A DNA stretch of 64,000 nucleotides. Origin: Ciona savignyi (taxonomy: Eukaryota; Chordata; Ascidiacea; Phlebobranchia; Cionidae). Each line of letters opens with the position of its first letter. Position 1 is the first letter of the stretch. Below are positions 24,247 to 38,700 of this stretch, one piece after another. The notes under the pieces are model-generated. The model did not search any database. It had not been told where the DNA came from and saw only the letters and a program-made list of their open reading frames with translations. A program made the position numbers and the translations under genes. Where the stretch lies: positions 566,396-630,395 of the forward strand of contig CH002614.1 in assembly GCA_000149265.1 (NCBI GenBank). The letters run 5' to 3'.

Positions 24247-26798
24247 TTAATTCACGCTCTTGCCGCGCAATTTCTTTCTGTATACGACCTTACCAGGCCT
24301 ACCCCGCGGCCCGGGTTTGCCGACTCTTCCTACTCCCTTTTTGCCTCTAATACCTGCGTGAAAAAACGATATGATATGAGTATAAAATTTAAGCTGTATC
24401 ATTTAGCCCGGATGCGCACCTCTAGGACCTTGACGACCTGGTGGGCCGGGTGGGCCTTGAATTCCAATCCCGGGTGGCCCTCTGGAACCTTTATCGCCCA
24501 GATCCCCTATAAAGAAGAAAGCAGGTAAAAAACTAGTAAAAATCAAAAATAGTGTTTAAGCTATGTACTGATTGTATGTTACCTTTAGGTCCTCTATTGC
24601 CTTGCATTCCTGGTACACCAGGTGCGCCGTCTACGCCTGGTGACCCCTCAAAGCCCTAAAAATGCACCGAATAAGTAAAACGAGACCACTCATTATTGGA
24701 TTTAACCCTAGAAATTTATCAACTTTTAATGCAATACCAACATTATAACCATAAATAATATTTTACCGCGGGCCCTCTGGGTCCTGGTGGTCCGGGTGGA
24801 CCAGGTGGACCACGCGCAGCCGATCTTTGATCACGTGATGAAGACGATGAACCAGTTAGGTATAAATTGTGGACAGCTCGCTGAGCCTCACCTGCAACCA
24901 TGCCGTGTTTTGTGTTATCGATGTATTGGAATAAACAAATACAGGTTTTAACTCAGTACTTAATTTTGTTTTGCCGGTTAGTCTGGTGGTTAAGTGCGTC
25001 GCCTTTCAATTGAAAGGTTACAAGTGCGAAACTGATCGATAGCTAGTCGGTTGTGTACTTGGGCAATGCACTTTACGGACATTGCCTAAACCCAGCGGAT
25101 TAATGTTTTTTACCAATTAGAAGGAATTTGTCAGCTGCAATAGCGCTGGTAACCCGACGGTGGGCGCTAGGTTATCTGCCGACTACCCATGTGTTAACCC
25201 CCTTGATTTTTCCATTCACGGGGACAAACATGAATATCCTATCCTATCCTAACTACTTACGTTGTGATACGGATCGAGCAACATTTTGCGTCTGGCGCAA
25301 TATTTCGGTCTTCTCGGCCGATGTCAGTGACCCAGGACTGCCCGGAGAACCCGGTCGACCAGCACTTCCCTACATTAAAAACAGCACGTTTATAAAAAGT
25401 GAATAAGGATCTTCCAGTTTTATGTGTTGTAACTTACTGGACTTCCCGATAAGCCGTTTCTTCCCTCACTTCCCTTTGCCCCAGGTGGTCCTGACGGCCC
25501 CCTCGCCCCCTGAACGTTTAAAACTGTTACACTGTACACATGAACTTAACTAGAAATAATTTGCAATAATCATACCGGTGGTCCAGCAGGGCCTGCAGCT
25601 CCTGTACTTCCAGTTGCCCCGTCTTGTCCCTTTAAGTAAAACAACAATGTTTTAAAGAAAACAAAGGAAATAAATATCGGATTTAAAAAAAAATAACTAA
25701 GTTGTTTAACATTAATTAAATAAAAAAATCGGAAAGTTAAACGAAATGTTTTAAATCTTACCGGCAAGCCTGTTTCTCCCTGAGTCCAGATAGATGTAGT
25801 AAAAGGAAAACATGAAAATAAAAAAGCAAGGTGAATGATTGAATAAATAATGGTTTCTGATGGACTCCTGCAGTTCAGGGAGTAAGGCAAGTACCAAGTC
25901 GTGTGTACATAACGTGGAACATGCGACGTCCGCTAAGTTTGGTCAAGGAGACAAAGAAAAGCTACCGCAGATGGAAAAAGGCTGACCGGCCAATGCTTTA
26001 CGAATCGGTCGTGCTCATCGTCAAGCCACACGGGGTTGTTACATCATTGACGTTACACGATAATAGCAAGTGAAAGACTCCGTCACATAATGTCTCGGTC
26101 AAGTGCGCAACTATAATAAATCACGTGATATCAATGTGACGTGGGAGGGAAATTTACCTTGGATCCAGGTGGACCAGGAACAGCGAAGAAACGTCTATTC
26201 TCACTTCCGCCCTGATAGTTTTAAAACACGTTTAAAATGCAAATATAGTTGTTTTAAAAAATATATTCAAATGTAATCGTCCACACACACATACCGCTGT
26301 CAGTCCTGTTGGAAGGTCAAGGTTAACTGTGGAACCATCACCATTTCTCGCTGTTATCCTTTGAGATTCGTAGTTCTGTAAACACACATCAATTATTAGA
26401 TGTTTTGTTCCGCCACCCTATAGTCTACTAGACATGGTTTATTTTGAAGTATTCCAGTTGCTGTGGTTTTCCGAAATTTTTATTTCGAATATTCATTGTT
26501 TTTTTCTAAAATTTGATGATATAACACAAAAGCGAAAAAAAACTAAATATCACTGGGAGTGCTAGATTCGGTCTTTTGCCAGCCAAACACAATGTAATAT
26601 GTCCGGAAACCCGGCTTCCACACACAATGTAACCTTATGAATATTAGTGTTATATAACACCCCCGTTTTTTTAACACTGGGGATCAACAGAGTCATCCTA
26701 ATCCAAGATAAAAAAGCTCAATTAGAAGATAAACATACCACATGCACCACGCTGAAGGCGTCGCCCTTTTCCCCCTTTATAGAAACACCTGCTTGACC
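24247..26798 (-). other. Interrupted collagen triple-helix region and C-terminus
   Basis: Exons: 26739-26798 ([15 protein letters not shown]), 26295-26375 (non-helical), 26158-26211, 25762-25779 (18 nt), 25576-25629, 25438-25509, 25261-25369, 24767-24891, 24583-24655, 24420-24506, 24247-24353. Several are 54, 18 or 72 nt and begin with a whole glycine codon, the hallmark of fibrillar-type collagen exons. Two non-Gly-X-Y interruptions occur (26295-26375 and the 25261/24767 junction). The end is a short basic tail ([12 protein letters not shown]) without a C-propeptide, as in FACIT-type rather than fibrillar collagens. Confidence 0.88.
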
Positions 26799-29700
26799 CT
26801 GTAAAAAAGGAAGTTAAATGGTGGACAGTTGTTGGTACATATGGTAGACTTACCGGTGCCCCGGTTTGGCCAGGCAGACCCGGAGGTCCAGCGGGGCATC
26901 CGCATCTATTGTCCCTGATTACGTCTCCCTCACATAACTTAGCGGCAAGATGGGTTTTAATTTCGCTGATTGAATCGTAATTGCTGACGTGGTAAACGGA
27001 AGTGTCGTAGGGAGGGCTGGCAATGGACCTCAGCTCGTTTTTATCGGCATCACCAACTCCAACGGTCAAAACCTAAGAAGGTTTAAATACTGGTAATCTC
27101 CCCGGATAAAAAAAAACGCAGGGGGGGGGGGGCGATATTACATGGGCAGAATACGACATGTCCACAGTTTCCAGAGCTATCACAGGCTGTTTTATTACAA
27201 TTCTATGACTCGCATGAGCTAACATGTTATATTTAAAATGTTAAGACAATTTTGCATCGGTAAGATTAAGCGAGACAACTAATGTAAAGATTTTAATTAA
27301 AAATTGTCATCTATAGCCAAGCCAACACATATCCATGTTAATCTAAAATAAGAACTTAAAACATTTTTGTAAATAGAGCAATAGTTTAAAATTTAAAAAC
27401 CAAAATCGAAAGTAAAATATAACATCGTTTTAAATCACCTTAACCCCAGCTTGTCTTAATTCCCTAGCAGGATTTCCAACTTCGTCTTGACTCCTTCCAT
27501 CTGTTAGAACCAGGGCAACCTTATTTACATACGGCCTCGCACCGTTGGATGGCGATAGTGCTGTGTAGAGGCTGAACGAAAGAGCTTTCCCGGTATTCGT
27601 GTTACCACCTGTGTCGGAGAAACCACGTATTACACACAGCGTTTATGGACATGATATACGTATACAATCATTTTTATGAACAATGCTCAAGATAGATATT
27701 TTCATAATTATTATAACTTCCACCTTTATAGGGTATAGCGTCAATGGCGTTCAATACATCAGTAACCGTGAAATGATCGTTCATTAAAAATTCAGTCCTT
27801 GGATCGTCTGAGTATTGAACCACTGAGAATCTGCTGTTGTCCCAGCTGAAATGTAAACAAAAGGTCCAAAATTGTCTAGATTGTAAAGTGTAAATAATAT
27901 TTTTTCTGTTATTTTTACATTTTCTCATTTAAATAATATTTCTCTTTTAACGTTAGCCAACATTCAAACAAGCGCTCTCCACGTTAAACAATTGATTTCT
28001 TACATATCAAAATCAGGGTGTGAAAATATAAAATGACTAACCCGACTTCAAAGGGCTCAACCAACGCCTTGAGAAAATCCTTTGCTTTTCTAAAGTTCAC
28101 CTCACCCACCGACCAACTTCCATCCACGATGAATATGACGTCACTGATCGCAGTTTTGCAAGCTACAGACAAAATCATTTTAGCTAATACACTTCAACAG
28201 AAAAGCTAAAAAGATAGGGTTATAAGATCTATATTTAAAACATGACTAAATTTGTATCTAAAGAGTGTTGTAACATGGGCAAATGATTGATTGGGTATGC
28301 TTGAACTTTTGTAGCATTCGGTCGGAATGACAAATTCAGGAGCGCTCACAACTATTAATAGTTGTTTTTACTGGGTATAGTTTTGAATTCTGGAACATTG
28401 GACTTCTCTCTAGATTCTTTATAAATGCAGTATGTAAATAAGTCGGTCACATTAATCGTTGTGCAGCACAACCGCTTCACTGTTTATTGTTGTATTGGGA
28501 ATTGTTGTTTGTTCTAAGAACCATGGCTTCCAGGGTAAGAAAACAAAAGTGTCCTAAATATGTAGCTCGCTCACAGGCTTTGGATTTAAATGACCAACCT
28601 CTGCACACTGGATTGGATCTGCTCCAGGTGCCATCGTTCAAACAAACCCGGTAAGTTGAACCAAGCAATGTTGCTTCGTTATCACATTGAAACGTACAGT
28701 TGCTTCCGATGTTTGATTCGTTGGTGCAGTTGTATGTTATCCCGGGATTTACATTCAGTGGGGGACAATTTGCTCCTGTGGTATAGCAAGGCTGTTACGG
28801 TTGTTATAACCAAAGTAATAAAATTTAGAAATAAAATAATTAAGCTTGATATGAAACAAAATAAAAACTTTCGGCAGCAGAGAATATGTAGATCATTCTT
28901 CACCGGAATTGATTAACAAGAGAAGGTTGGCTTCGTGATTTTTAAGTAAATTCTGTGGCACTTTATGGAGGTCTTAATTACATACAACATGCTGCAATTG
29001 CTCTGGTAACCCGTTGGTGCGCGCGAATTAATCTGACAATTACCCCTTTTATAACGGCCCAGTCACGGGGTAGTTACTGTAATATCCTTTTATATCAGTT
29101 CAATATGAGACATCAAAGTCATTTTCCTGTTTTGACAACAATGCACTACTCACGCAAACATTGGGCTGCTTCACCGGACCATCTCATATCATGTCCGCAT
29201 GTTCTGCTAGCCTCTCCACTAAGCGTGAATCCTTTCCTACAAGTGAAACTGCACGTCGTGCCGCATTCGTCGATGCTGTCGTCGCAATCCATAGCGCCGT
29301 TGCGAGGTGCTCTCAGTGGAACGCATGTCGTCACTAGATGGCACAAGAGAACATCTCATAGCGGAAAACAATTGTGTTTTGCTCAGTATTAATCAGCCGA
29401 TTATGTCGTTCACTCTTATAACTTAAATTATTATCAAATACTTTTACATAACTATAAATAAATAAAAACCTTGGCACGACGTTGTGTCACCGGACCATAG
29501 TCCATCTCTTCGACATGTTCTTCTCGGCGAGCCCACAACTTCGTAACAACTACCACACTCGACTGTACAGCTGCTATCGTACATGTTGTTGTCGGTGCAA
29601 GTCATGTTGCCGAACGTCGGCGGCCGAAGCGGTCGACAAGATACAGCTAAAACATGACACGCGATTTATTTTAATCTATGCGGACGATCTTTATACAGTC

Positions 29701-32700
29701 GTTGTCTAAAACTTTTTTGCCACAGTTTTCGCATTGTCACAGTTTCGAATAAATTATAGCGACAGTTGTTTAGCTACCCACTGATTGAGGTAGTATATGG
29801 GTAAAACACGGAAGCGATCATAAGGGTAACATTATTGTAACTGAATGTAAATTAGATATGTTAGTCCACATGCATCTAAACGTTTAATGTAAATAAAAAA
29901 GAAAAGAAATCTACTAACGTTCGCAAACGGGGGGACTATTAGTCCATTCACCCGTAGCCGAGCACTTCCGAGAGTCGCTCCCCACGAGGTTGAATCCATT
30001 ATTACAAACGTAAACACAAGATGATCGGAAATTGTTGCTTCCCACACATCGAATCGAACCGTTGTCGATGGCAGATAATTCTCCGCAAGATATTTCTGCA
30101 ATGAATTCTTTAAGATGTTGTTTCGAAAGTCAACAGTAACTTCTATGGTTTTAGGACAGATGTTAGGAAAAGACAGTGCCCGTGCTCGATCTTGATCCTA
30201 CCCTCATTCTGTGCGTTGTGTCTTTGTGTCCAAGGCACATAACGGACCTTACCTTGCATGAATTAAACCGTTCAAAAACTTGCTTTAAATATATATACAA
30301 ACACTCTGCAATAGCTTCAGCAACCTTCCCATTTGTACGAGTTAATACAACTATACCCCGTGTTTTAACCGAAAAACTGACGTTAACTACCACTGTAACG
30401 AAAATAAGTATCCTAAATCATATATTCAACTCTAAAATGTAGTCACTCACGATTGCAGACGCCATTGACGCCAGAAAATTTTCCAGATTCCTCACATATC
30501 CTCACTGGAGACCCGACAAGTTCATATCCTGAATATTATGGTAAATACCGTGAAGCTGGTATTCCTTTCAGCGATTTTTTTCTTGACCAACGCATTAGCG
30601 TAGTCAGTAACTTCGTGTATAATATACCTCCAATACTAAGATATTTAATTTATGGTTTAACTGATTATCTGGAGTCGGTCACGCCTAATTTATACCAAAT
30701 GTTCGAGTTTCAAAAAATAGGTTTAGTTCTTACCTTCCATGCACGAAACTCTGCAAACTGAGTTGACAATATTTTCGTTGTTGCAGCGAACGTCTCCATT
30801 GTTTGGTGCGTTGATGATCGGGCAGCGGATAACTAAATAAGGCATTCGTTACGAATGATTGGAATGACAAACACAAATAACTTACTTCTGCAAAACGTTG
30901 TGGTTCCGGTCCAATCCAGTACAGAGAGTTGATCACCGGTTGCAGCGCATCGCCTTGACTCTGACCCATGCATCACGTACCCGATCTACGTGTATTAAAA
31001 AGATATTGTTGGTTTCAATATGGATACTTTTTATGCATGCTTTACTAACGTCACATGTAAATCGACACTCGGAGTCATAAAAGGATTGCTTGGTGCAGGC
31101 GACGCTTCCGTGTTCAGGTGCTGTAAGTGGCAGACAGTCCCTGGCTGGAAATAATACATAATGTCTCGGTTAGGAGTGATTATATATCAAAATAAAAAGA
31201 ATAATAGGCTATGAAACTTGTAAAAACGAATTAGAAATTATTTCTTCTAGAGAACTAGTCACATAATTAGACATTACAAAAACTAAACAACGTAGTATGT
31301 AGGCCTGCTTATATATGTATTTTTTAGGAAACGAAATGGCTCAAAAGCTGCTGAAAACTCACCACGAATGCTTAAAGCTCTTTTCCAGTCCAAATAAGTG
31401 TCTCCGTCACCACACACTCTGGTGTCGTCACCGACCACTTCAAAACCATCATCAACTACTAATGTGCACACCGAACCAAAGTTGTAACCATCAGTGCATT
31501 CTACCCGACTATGCGATGGAGGCGACAGATTCTCACATGTTATCACTACAAAATAACCGAAATTAGATTAGGAAAACGCTAAAGATCAGTTGACACTCGA
31601 TTTATTTTCTATTTCAACATACATACGGTTGTATAAATAAACTTTAAAAATGATACAGTTTATACATCTTGAGTTTTGATTTTCTAGTTTCAGTTTTATA
31701 TCGAAAAGTTAGTATGGCCCATTGTTATCTTACATTGACACGACGGCTGCCTTGCCGACCAGTTGCGATTGGCCTTGCACAGTCTTATTGGACTTCCTAA
31801 AAGTCGGTATCCCTGATCGCACTCGAACTCGCATTGCGAGGTAAAGAAATCCTCGTTGCTACATTTCACTGAGCCATGTGACGGCGGCTCAAGCAATCCG
31901 CACCTGGAACCTGTGTCGACAGAGAAATTTAAAAAAGGGTTGTTTTTGTAGTTTTACATTATAAAAAATACAAGAAATATAGCAATTGGTCTGGATCAAA
32001 AGGTATTTGTGTTTTTTTGTTGATGTAATTTATATTTTTTAACTATGGGATAGGCAAGAAACGCTTATCTGAAATTTTAGTTCTGCCTGGACATTTTACC
32101 ACACAGTGGTGACATACTTTCACATGTTGGTACTGGTGCACTCCACAAATGGTCCTCTTGGCAAGTACGTGTTGTACTTCCCACTAGGTCATAGCCTTGT
32201 TTGCATTCGTATCTGCATACTGAGTTATAGTGGTCGTTGGAGGAGCAGTTTACAGTTGCATGTCGAATTCTTTCGGTTTTTCCGCATCGGATCCCTTAGG
32301 TGAAAAAAACGTTAATAGGCTAGGATAGGATATTCATGTTTATTCCCGTGAATGGGAAAACAAAGGGACTTAACACACGAGCAATCGTCAGATCATCTCG
32401 CGCCCATCGTCGGGTTACCGGAGCTATTGCGGTGTGTTGTATATGATAGAAACGTTCCTACAATTTGGTAGGACCAATTAATCCGCTGGGTTCAGGCAAT
32501 TTTCGTTAAGTGCCTTGCCCAAGGAGACAACCGACTGGCAAGCGACTAGTTTCGTACCTGGAACCATTCGGCTGAAAGGCGACGCACTAAACCACCAGAC
32601 TTACCGGGCTAATAAAGGGTTTTAAGTTATCATCAGCCAAATCATAATATGATCTCTTACGTCTGCAAGATGAACTGATGCCAGTCCAGGTTCCGTCTTC

Positions 32701-35700
32701 CTGGCAAGTTCTTGTTTTGCTTCCACGAAGATTGTACCCAACATTACATGAGAAACGACACTTGGATTCAAAATTATTGTCATCCTCGCACCTGTTGACA
32801 GTATACGGAAATTTGATGATATTTGATGACGTCGTTCTGTACATTTAAATAATATATTTAATCAGTTTTATAATGACCCAACCTCATATTTCCATTTTCC
32901 GGGACTTCAAGAACGGCACACGTCACTACTCCGCATGAAACTGCATTTCCAGTCCAACTACCGTCTGCTTGACACGTGCGTACTCTCGTACCAAGAAGGT
33001 CATGTCCGACCTAAATAATAATTTTTAAGATCAAATCAACTAACCACGATATAGAAAAGTCACTATAAATTGCTTTGTTGTCTTACATCGCAGATGATTC
33101 TGCAATCTGATTCAAAGTTATCGCCGTCTGTACATTTCTTTCTACCGTTACTTGGCGAAGGCAGTGTTGGGCAAGTTACGGCTGAAAATAAATGGTGTTT
33201 TTAATAACATTTCGTATGTCGTATAAGTTTGTATAAACTTACCTGTACAAACAGCTGCAGATCCAGTCCAAGCATGATCTAAACCACAAATTCGAATTCT
33301 GCTACCAGTTAAAACGTAACCTTCCTACAAAAACGTGTATTTTTAGTTGTATGTTATAACATCATGTCAAAATAAACATCTTACATCACATTGGATTTCG
33401 CAGGTTGAATTCCAGTGGTCAGCCGCATCACAGTTCAACGAACCATGAGAAGGCTGAGTCAAAATTCCACATTTAACGACAGCACATGATACTTCGATCC
33501 CAGACCACGTATGACTGGCCTGACAAGTGCGAACTGACGTACCAATCATATAAAATCCCGTCTGTAAATACGAGCCAAAGGTTGCACTTTATATTTGATT
33601 CTACAAAATAAACTGACTACTCACGTCACATTCGAAAAGGCAATCGGATTCAAATCGGTTTCCACTTATACAAGTTACTTTTCCATTTGCAGGAGCTGTT
33701 TGCTCGGAGCAGGTAACCACTAAAATACATAGATTATAAGCATGTACTTTATTTTGTAATGCATTATCAAGTTCAAAGCTATACATACTTTCACATGATG
33801 TTTCCAAGCCAGACCAGTGCTTATCCAGTTGACATGATCTTCTAACGCTTCCAGATAGTTCATATCCTTGCTGTTTAATGTTAACATAAATTAATGAATT
33901 ACAAGAAACGATATAAATTATTAGATTATTACATTGCACTGGAAGGTACACTGCGATGCGTAGAAATTGTTTCTGCTGCAGTTTAAACGTCCGTGATTGG
34001 GCGCTGTCAGTTCTTCACATCGAATGCCTGCATTACATACCAAGAACATAAGTTCGTGTACAGTTGGGAAAAGAATTTAAAAATTTAAATTTAAAAAATG
34101 TTTTATTTTTCAGAACAAATTATAATTATATTTTTCAAAACAAATTATATTTTTTCAACACTTAACAAACTAACGTTGACAGGAAGTAGCTTTTCCACTC
34201 CACTCTGTCGTTTCCAAACAAGTTCTTGATGAACTTCCCACCAATTCGAATCCAATCTCGCAGGTAAAACGACATGTCGACTCAAAATGATTTCCATCAT
34301 TACACCTGAACAAAAGCAATTAAAATCTTTGCTAATATATTGTTCGTGGGATAGATAGCTTGTTAAATATTATTTTGTACCTCATTCGACCATTGTCTTG
34401 AACTTCCAATGCAGCACAAGTTGAAATTTCACAACTCACTGGTGATCCCGACCAAGAGCCGTCCGACTGACAAACGCGAGTTTGTGATCCAACAACATTA
34501 AAACCAACCTGTGAACACAAAAAACAATACAATTTGTAATTAAATTTGAAAGTTAAAAATTAATTTCAAATGACTTATGAGTAAGTCTATAACTCGCCTC
34601 ACAAACAAATTGACAGCTTGAAGTATAGTGGTTGTCGTCTGTACAAATCGCTCTGCCATGACTTGGGTATGTAATGCTCGGGCATGTAGTTTCTTAAAAA
34701 TTCATGGTGTTAAGTCAGGTCGTGAGAGCGAAGTTAAAAAAAACATAAACGAAACTTACTTTCACAAGTTGTTATTTTCCCACTCCAAGTGCCATCGACC
34801 GAACAAGACCGAGTTGTGCTTCCAAATAGAACATAACCTTCCTATAAATACACAATGTTAATATTCAGTCGTTTAATTACGTGAACGCGAGGTTTATCCC
34901 AAATTGTATAAGTAAACGATTTCGGTGTTTGAAACCATAATTGTTTCCGTAGCTGGGTCCACATGATGACCATTCTACAAATACACTGAAACAGAACCAG
35001 AGTCTTTCGAGAGAAGGTGGAACATAGTTCTCTAATATAATCCTTGTATAAACCTACCATTTTAGTAATCCTTATTACACGAACAGAAAAAAATATCTAA
35101 CTCACCTGGCAACTAAAGATACATTCGGAATCATAGCTGTCTCGCTTGGAGCATCTCACAGAGCCATGTTTCGGTACTGGTAGTTTACTACAGGTTATCA
35201 CTGTAATATAAAATCGATTAAAATACGTCTCAACATTTCAATTCCAAGACATCGTGTAAAAGAATTGCAAACTCACATGCGCAGTGTGTAGTGACACCAC
35301 TCCACTCCCCAAGCTCCAAGCAAGTCCGCGATTTGCTTCCTTCGAGCTCATAGCCTATTTCACAAGTAAAGCGGCACGTTGATTCGAAGTTATCTTCGTC
35401 CGCACACCTACGAGTAACTGTCTTAGTGCACAAGATTCGGCGTGTTATATTAACAAACCTTTTTCAACATTTACGAAACATATCAACGTATTGTTGATTG
35501 TTATCTATAATAAAAACAGGAAAACATTTACCTCTTTCTACCATGTAAAGGCACACCCAGTGTCTCACAAGTTATGATGCCGCATCCAACAGGCGAACCA
35601 TTCCATCTCCCATCCGCTTGACAAACCCTCGATTCCGAACCTTGCATTTCAAAACCAACCTGTAGATTTGAAAAGTACATGTTGCGTAATCGAGTTCCAT

Positions 35701-38700
35701 ACTTCCTAGTTTACGCGACATTTTAATTATAATTTTATCAGAAAAGTCCGACCGAACAACTTCGTGGGTTAGTTCGTCGCCTTTCAGCCGAAGGGTTCAG
35801 GATTCAAGACTGGTCGCTAGTTATTCGTCTGTCCTTGTGCAAGGCATTTAGCGTAAATCGCCTGAGCCCAGAATAAGTTACGTTTTGGCGGGCTAATATG
35901 ACGATTGTCCTTTGAAAACTCTCCCGTATTTTCCCATTTGTTGGAATAAACAAATGAATGTCCCATCCCTACAGACAAATATAAAATAAAACGTACATCG
36001 CACACGAACTGACAGACTGACGAATATCGATTCTGTTTCGAGCATGTTTTCCTTCCATGGTACGGTGACGGCAAGAGCGGACAGGTCACAACTGTAAGGT
36101 TATACGATTGCAATTAGGAAAACCCTTAAAGCCAAATTAACTTTATAACACAATTACCCGAACAAGTCGTTTGCTTCCCACTCCAAGTGCTATCAACTTG
36201 ACAATTTCTCTCTGTACTTCCAACTATCTCATATCCTTCCTAAAATGCAACGCAAAATGAGAGAACTTCCTCCACATTGCAGACTAGCTACTCACTTCGC
36301 ACGCAAATCGACAGGAAGAGTTGTAGGAGTTTCGGTGGGTGCACGTGATTCGACCATTCTCTACCTCTTGCAGGGGAGTACAGCTTATCACTAAATTCAA
36401 TAACAGAATGAATTTGGATTGCTTAAAAATTAAAAAAATGTATAAGTAATATACCCACTTGAGCATGAAGTTGTAATTCCACTCCATTCCGATGACTCCA
36501 TGCAGGACCTGGACTGGCTGCCAACAAGTTCGTAGCCGATGTCGCAGGTAAAAGAACATCGTGAGTTGTATCTTGCGCCGTTTGAACAACTAAATTAATG
36601 GAAATGCGTTATCATCTTTCGGTCTCGAAAGGTAAATACTAAGGTGGGCGCGTTGGGATGCCAGAGGGTATTTGGTTAGATCCTTGGCCTGGCGCGGTTA
36701 ATAAAAGTTGTCTTGAGCCAGTGGAATCAGAAGTTGATTTAAATTGAAGTAATATAAAATAACGACGACAATAGGTTGATTCGATTTAAATCGGTGATGC
36801 CAATTGTGGCGAAATACATATAAATAGAACGAATTTGACGTGCATTTATTTGTCATTGATAAGCAGTGTACACTACCTTTCTAACATGGTAACAAAAGAT
36901 AAGTATAACTTGTTACCTTATTCTCCCGTTTTCAAGCGCAGGATAAAGATCGCAAACGATTAATTCACACGAGACTTGGGAACCGGACCACAGCCCATCT
37001 TCGCCGCACGAACGAATACTAGAACCAACCAACTCGTAACCGATCTAAAAGTTGAAGAAAATTCATTAAATGTAAATTTTGTACAATTATTGTAACGTTT
37101 TCGTGACTTACATCGCAAATAAATTGACAATCGGAAGAGTAGTTGTCAGTATCAGTGCATTTCTTTCTTCCATTTTGAGGTTCTTCTATTTCCGGGCAAG
37201 TTATCACTTTGTTGAGTAAATGGAATTAGTTTGAAGCAAATTTGAATAAAGTGTCAGGCACATCAATTTATTTACATGAATTACCACACCTCATAGTTAA
37301 AACTAAAGGGGCAATGTTTACCAAAGCATTTTATAACCAGGGTAAACTAAGAAAGGTTAAACTAAATTAAAATTTGGACTGTTAACATACTGCAATATTA
37401 GATATATTAATACATCCAATATAAAGTAATGTTTGATTGAACCAACAATCAAAAACAGCCGCCATTTTGTTTCGGAACTTTTTTTTTATTGATTCAGAAA
37501 AAAAAACACTTTTGTAAAGGGGCAATAATTAAGGTATATAGTTACGGCTTGGGGGCATTACTTTTCCACTTACATGCGCATGAGGTCACGTTGCCGTTCC
37601 ATCTTTTATTAGCGAGGCAATTTCTTTGTGTACTTCCAACCAACGTATATCCTTTCTGTAAAGTAAAACTCTATCTGTAACTATCTGCAAATCTCTTTTT
37701 TGTGAAAACAGATAAATTGCACTTACGTTACATTTGAAATTACATGACGAATTAAAGACGTTGCCCTCATTACACATCACTGATCCATGAGAGGGCGCTA
37801 TTAAGAAGGGACATGAAACCATAACACACGAAACTTCGATTCCAGACCACGTATGCGTTGCTTGACAAGTTCGTTCGTTTGTTCCGATCACTTCATATCC
37901 AACCTAAATTCGCAAAGGACAGAACGTTTAATGGTTACATAATATTGAACGTTTAATGGTTACATAAAAAAGAATTCATATAAACCACGTACATCAGGTA
38001 ACTTCATATTAGCACGGCTAAAGATGTTCAAAAAAAACTTACATCGCAAGAAAACGTGCATGACGACTGGTAGTTGTTACTGGATGAACATTCAACTGAA
38101 CCTTGGGGCGGTGGTTCGATCTCAGGACAAGTCATCACTGCAAGTAAACGAGTAAGGACGGTCGTTCGCGCAAAATATAATGTGATAGGACAATTGTGTT
38201 TTATCTCTGTGAGTGGAAAAACGTGTCCATGGCCAGGGCACTTAACTGACATTGCCTAAACCCAGCGGATTAATGGGCTCTACCATATTAATGAAACGTG
38301 TAAATGATACACAACACACTGCAATAACTCCGGTAATCCTACGTTAGGCGTGAGATGATCTGACGATTGCCCGTGTGTTAACCTCCTTGGTTTTCCAATT
38401 CACGTAGATAAACATGAAAATCCTAACCATGATTAATACTCACTGATGCACGAGGAAGCAACGCCACTCCACTCTCCAGATTCCAAACAACTTCTGAAAA
38501 TGCTGCCGACCAGCTCGTACCCGATATCACAAGTAAAACGACAAGATGAATCAAAATTCTCCTCATCAGTACAGCTACACAGTTTATATATAATTATACG
38601 CATATGGTCATATAGTATTGTTCATTTGTACAACCTTGTTATTGTACATATATCGACGCATAATATTGTTTTTCTATACATTGCTGTTACTGTTTATTGC

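Noticed and set aside
24981-25060. Possible functional tRNA gene
   Set aside because: Box A and box B are present, but there is no closed acceptor stem, and the sequence continues as a SINE body with a repeated tail.
28590-29392. Several long plus-strand ORFs opposite the CCP array
   Set aside because: They are antisense shadows of cysteine-rich CCP exons, whose minus-strand frames have domain signatures and splice sites.
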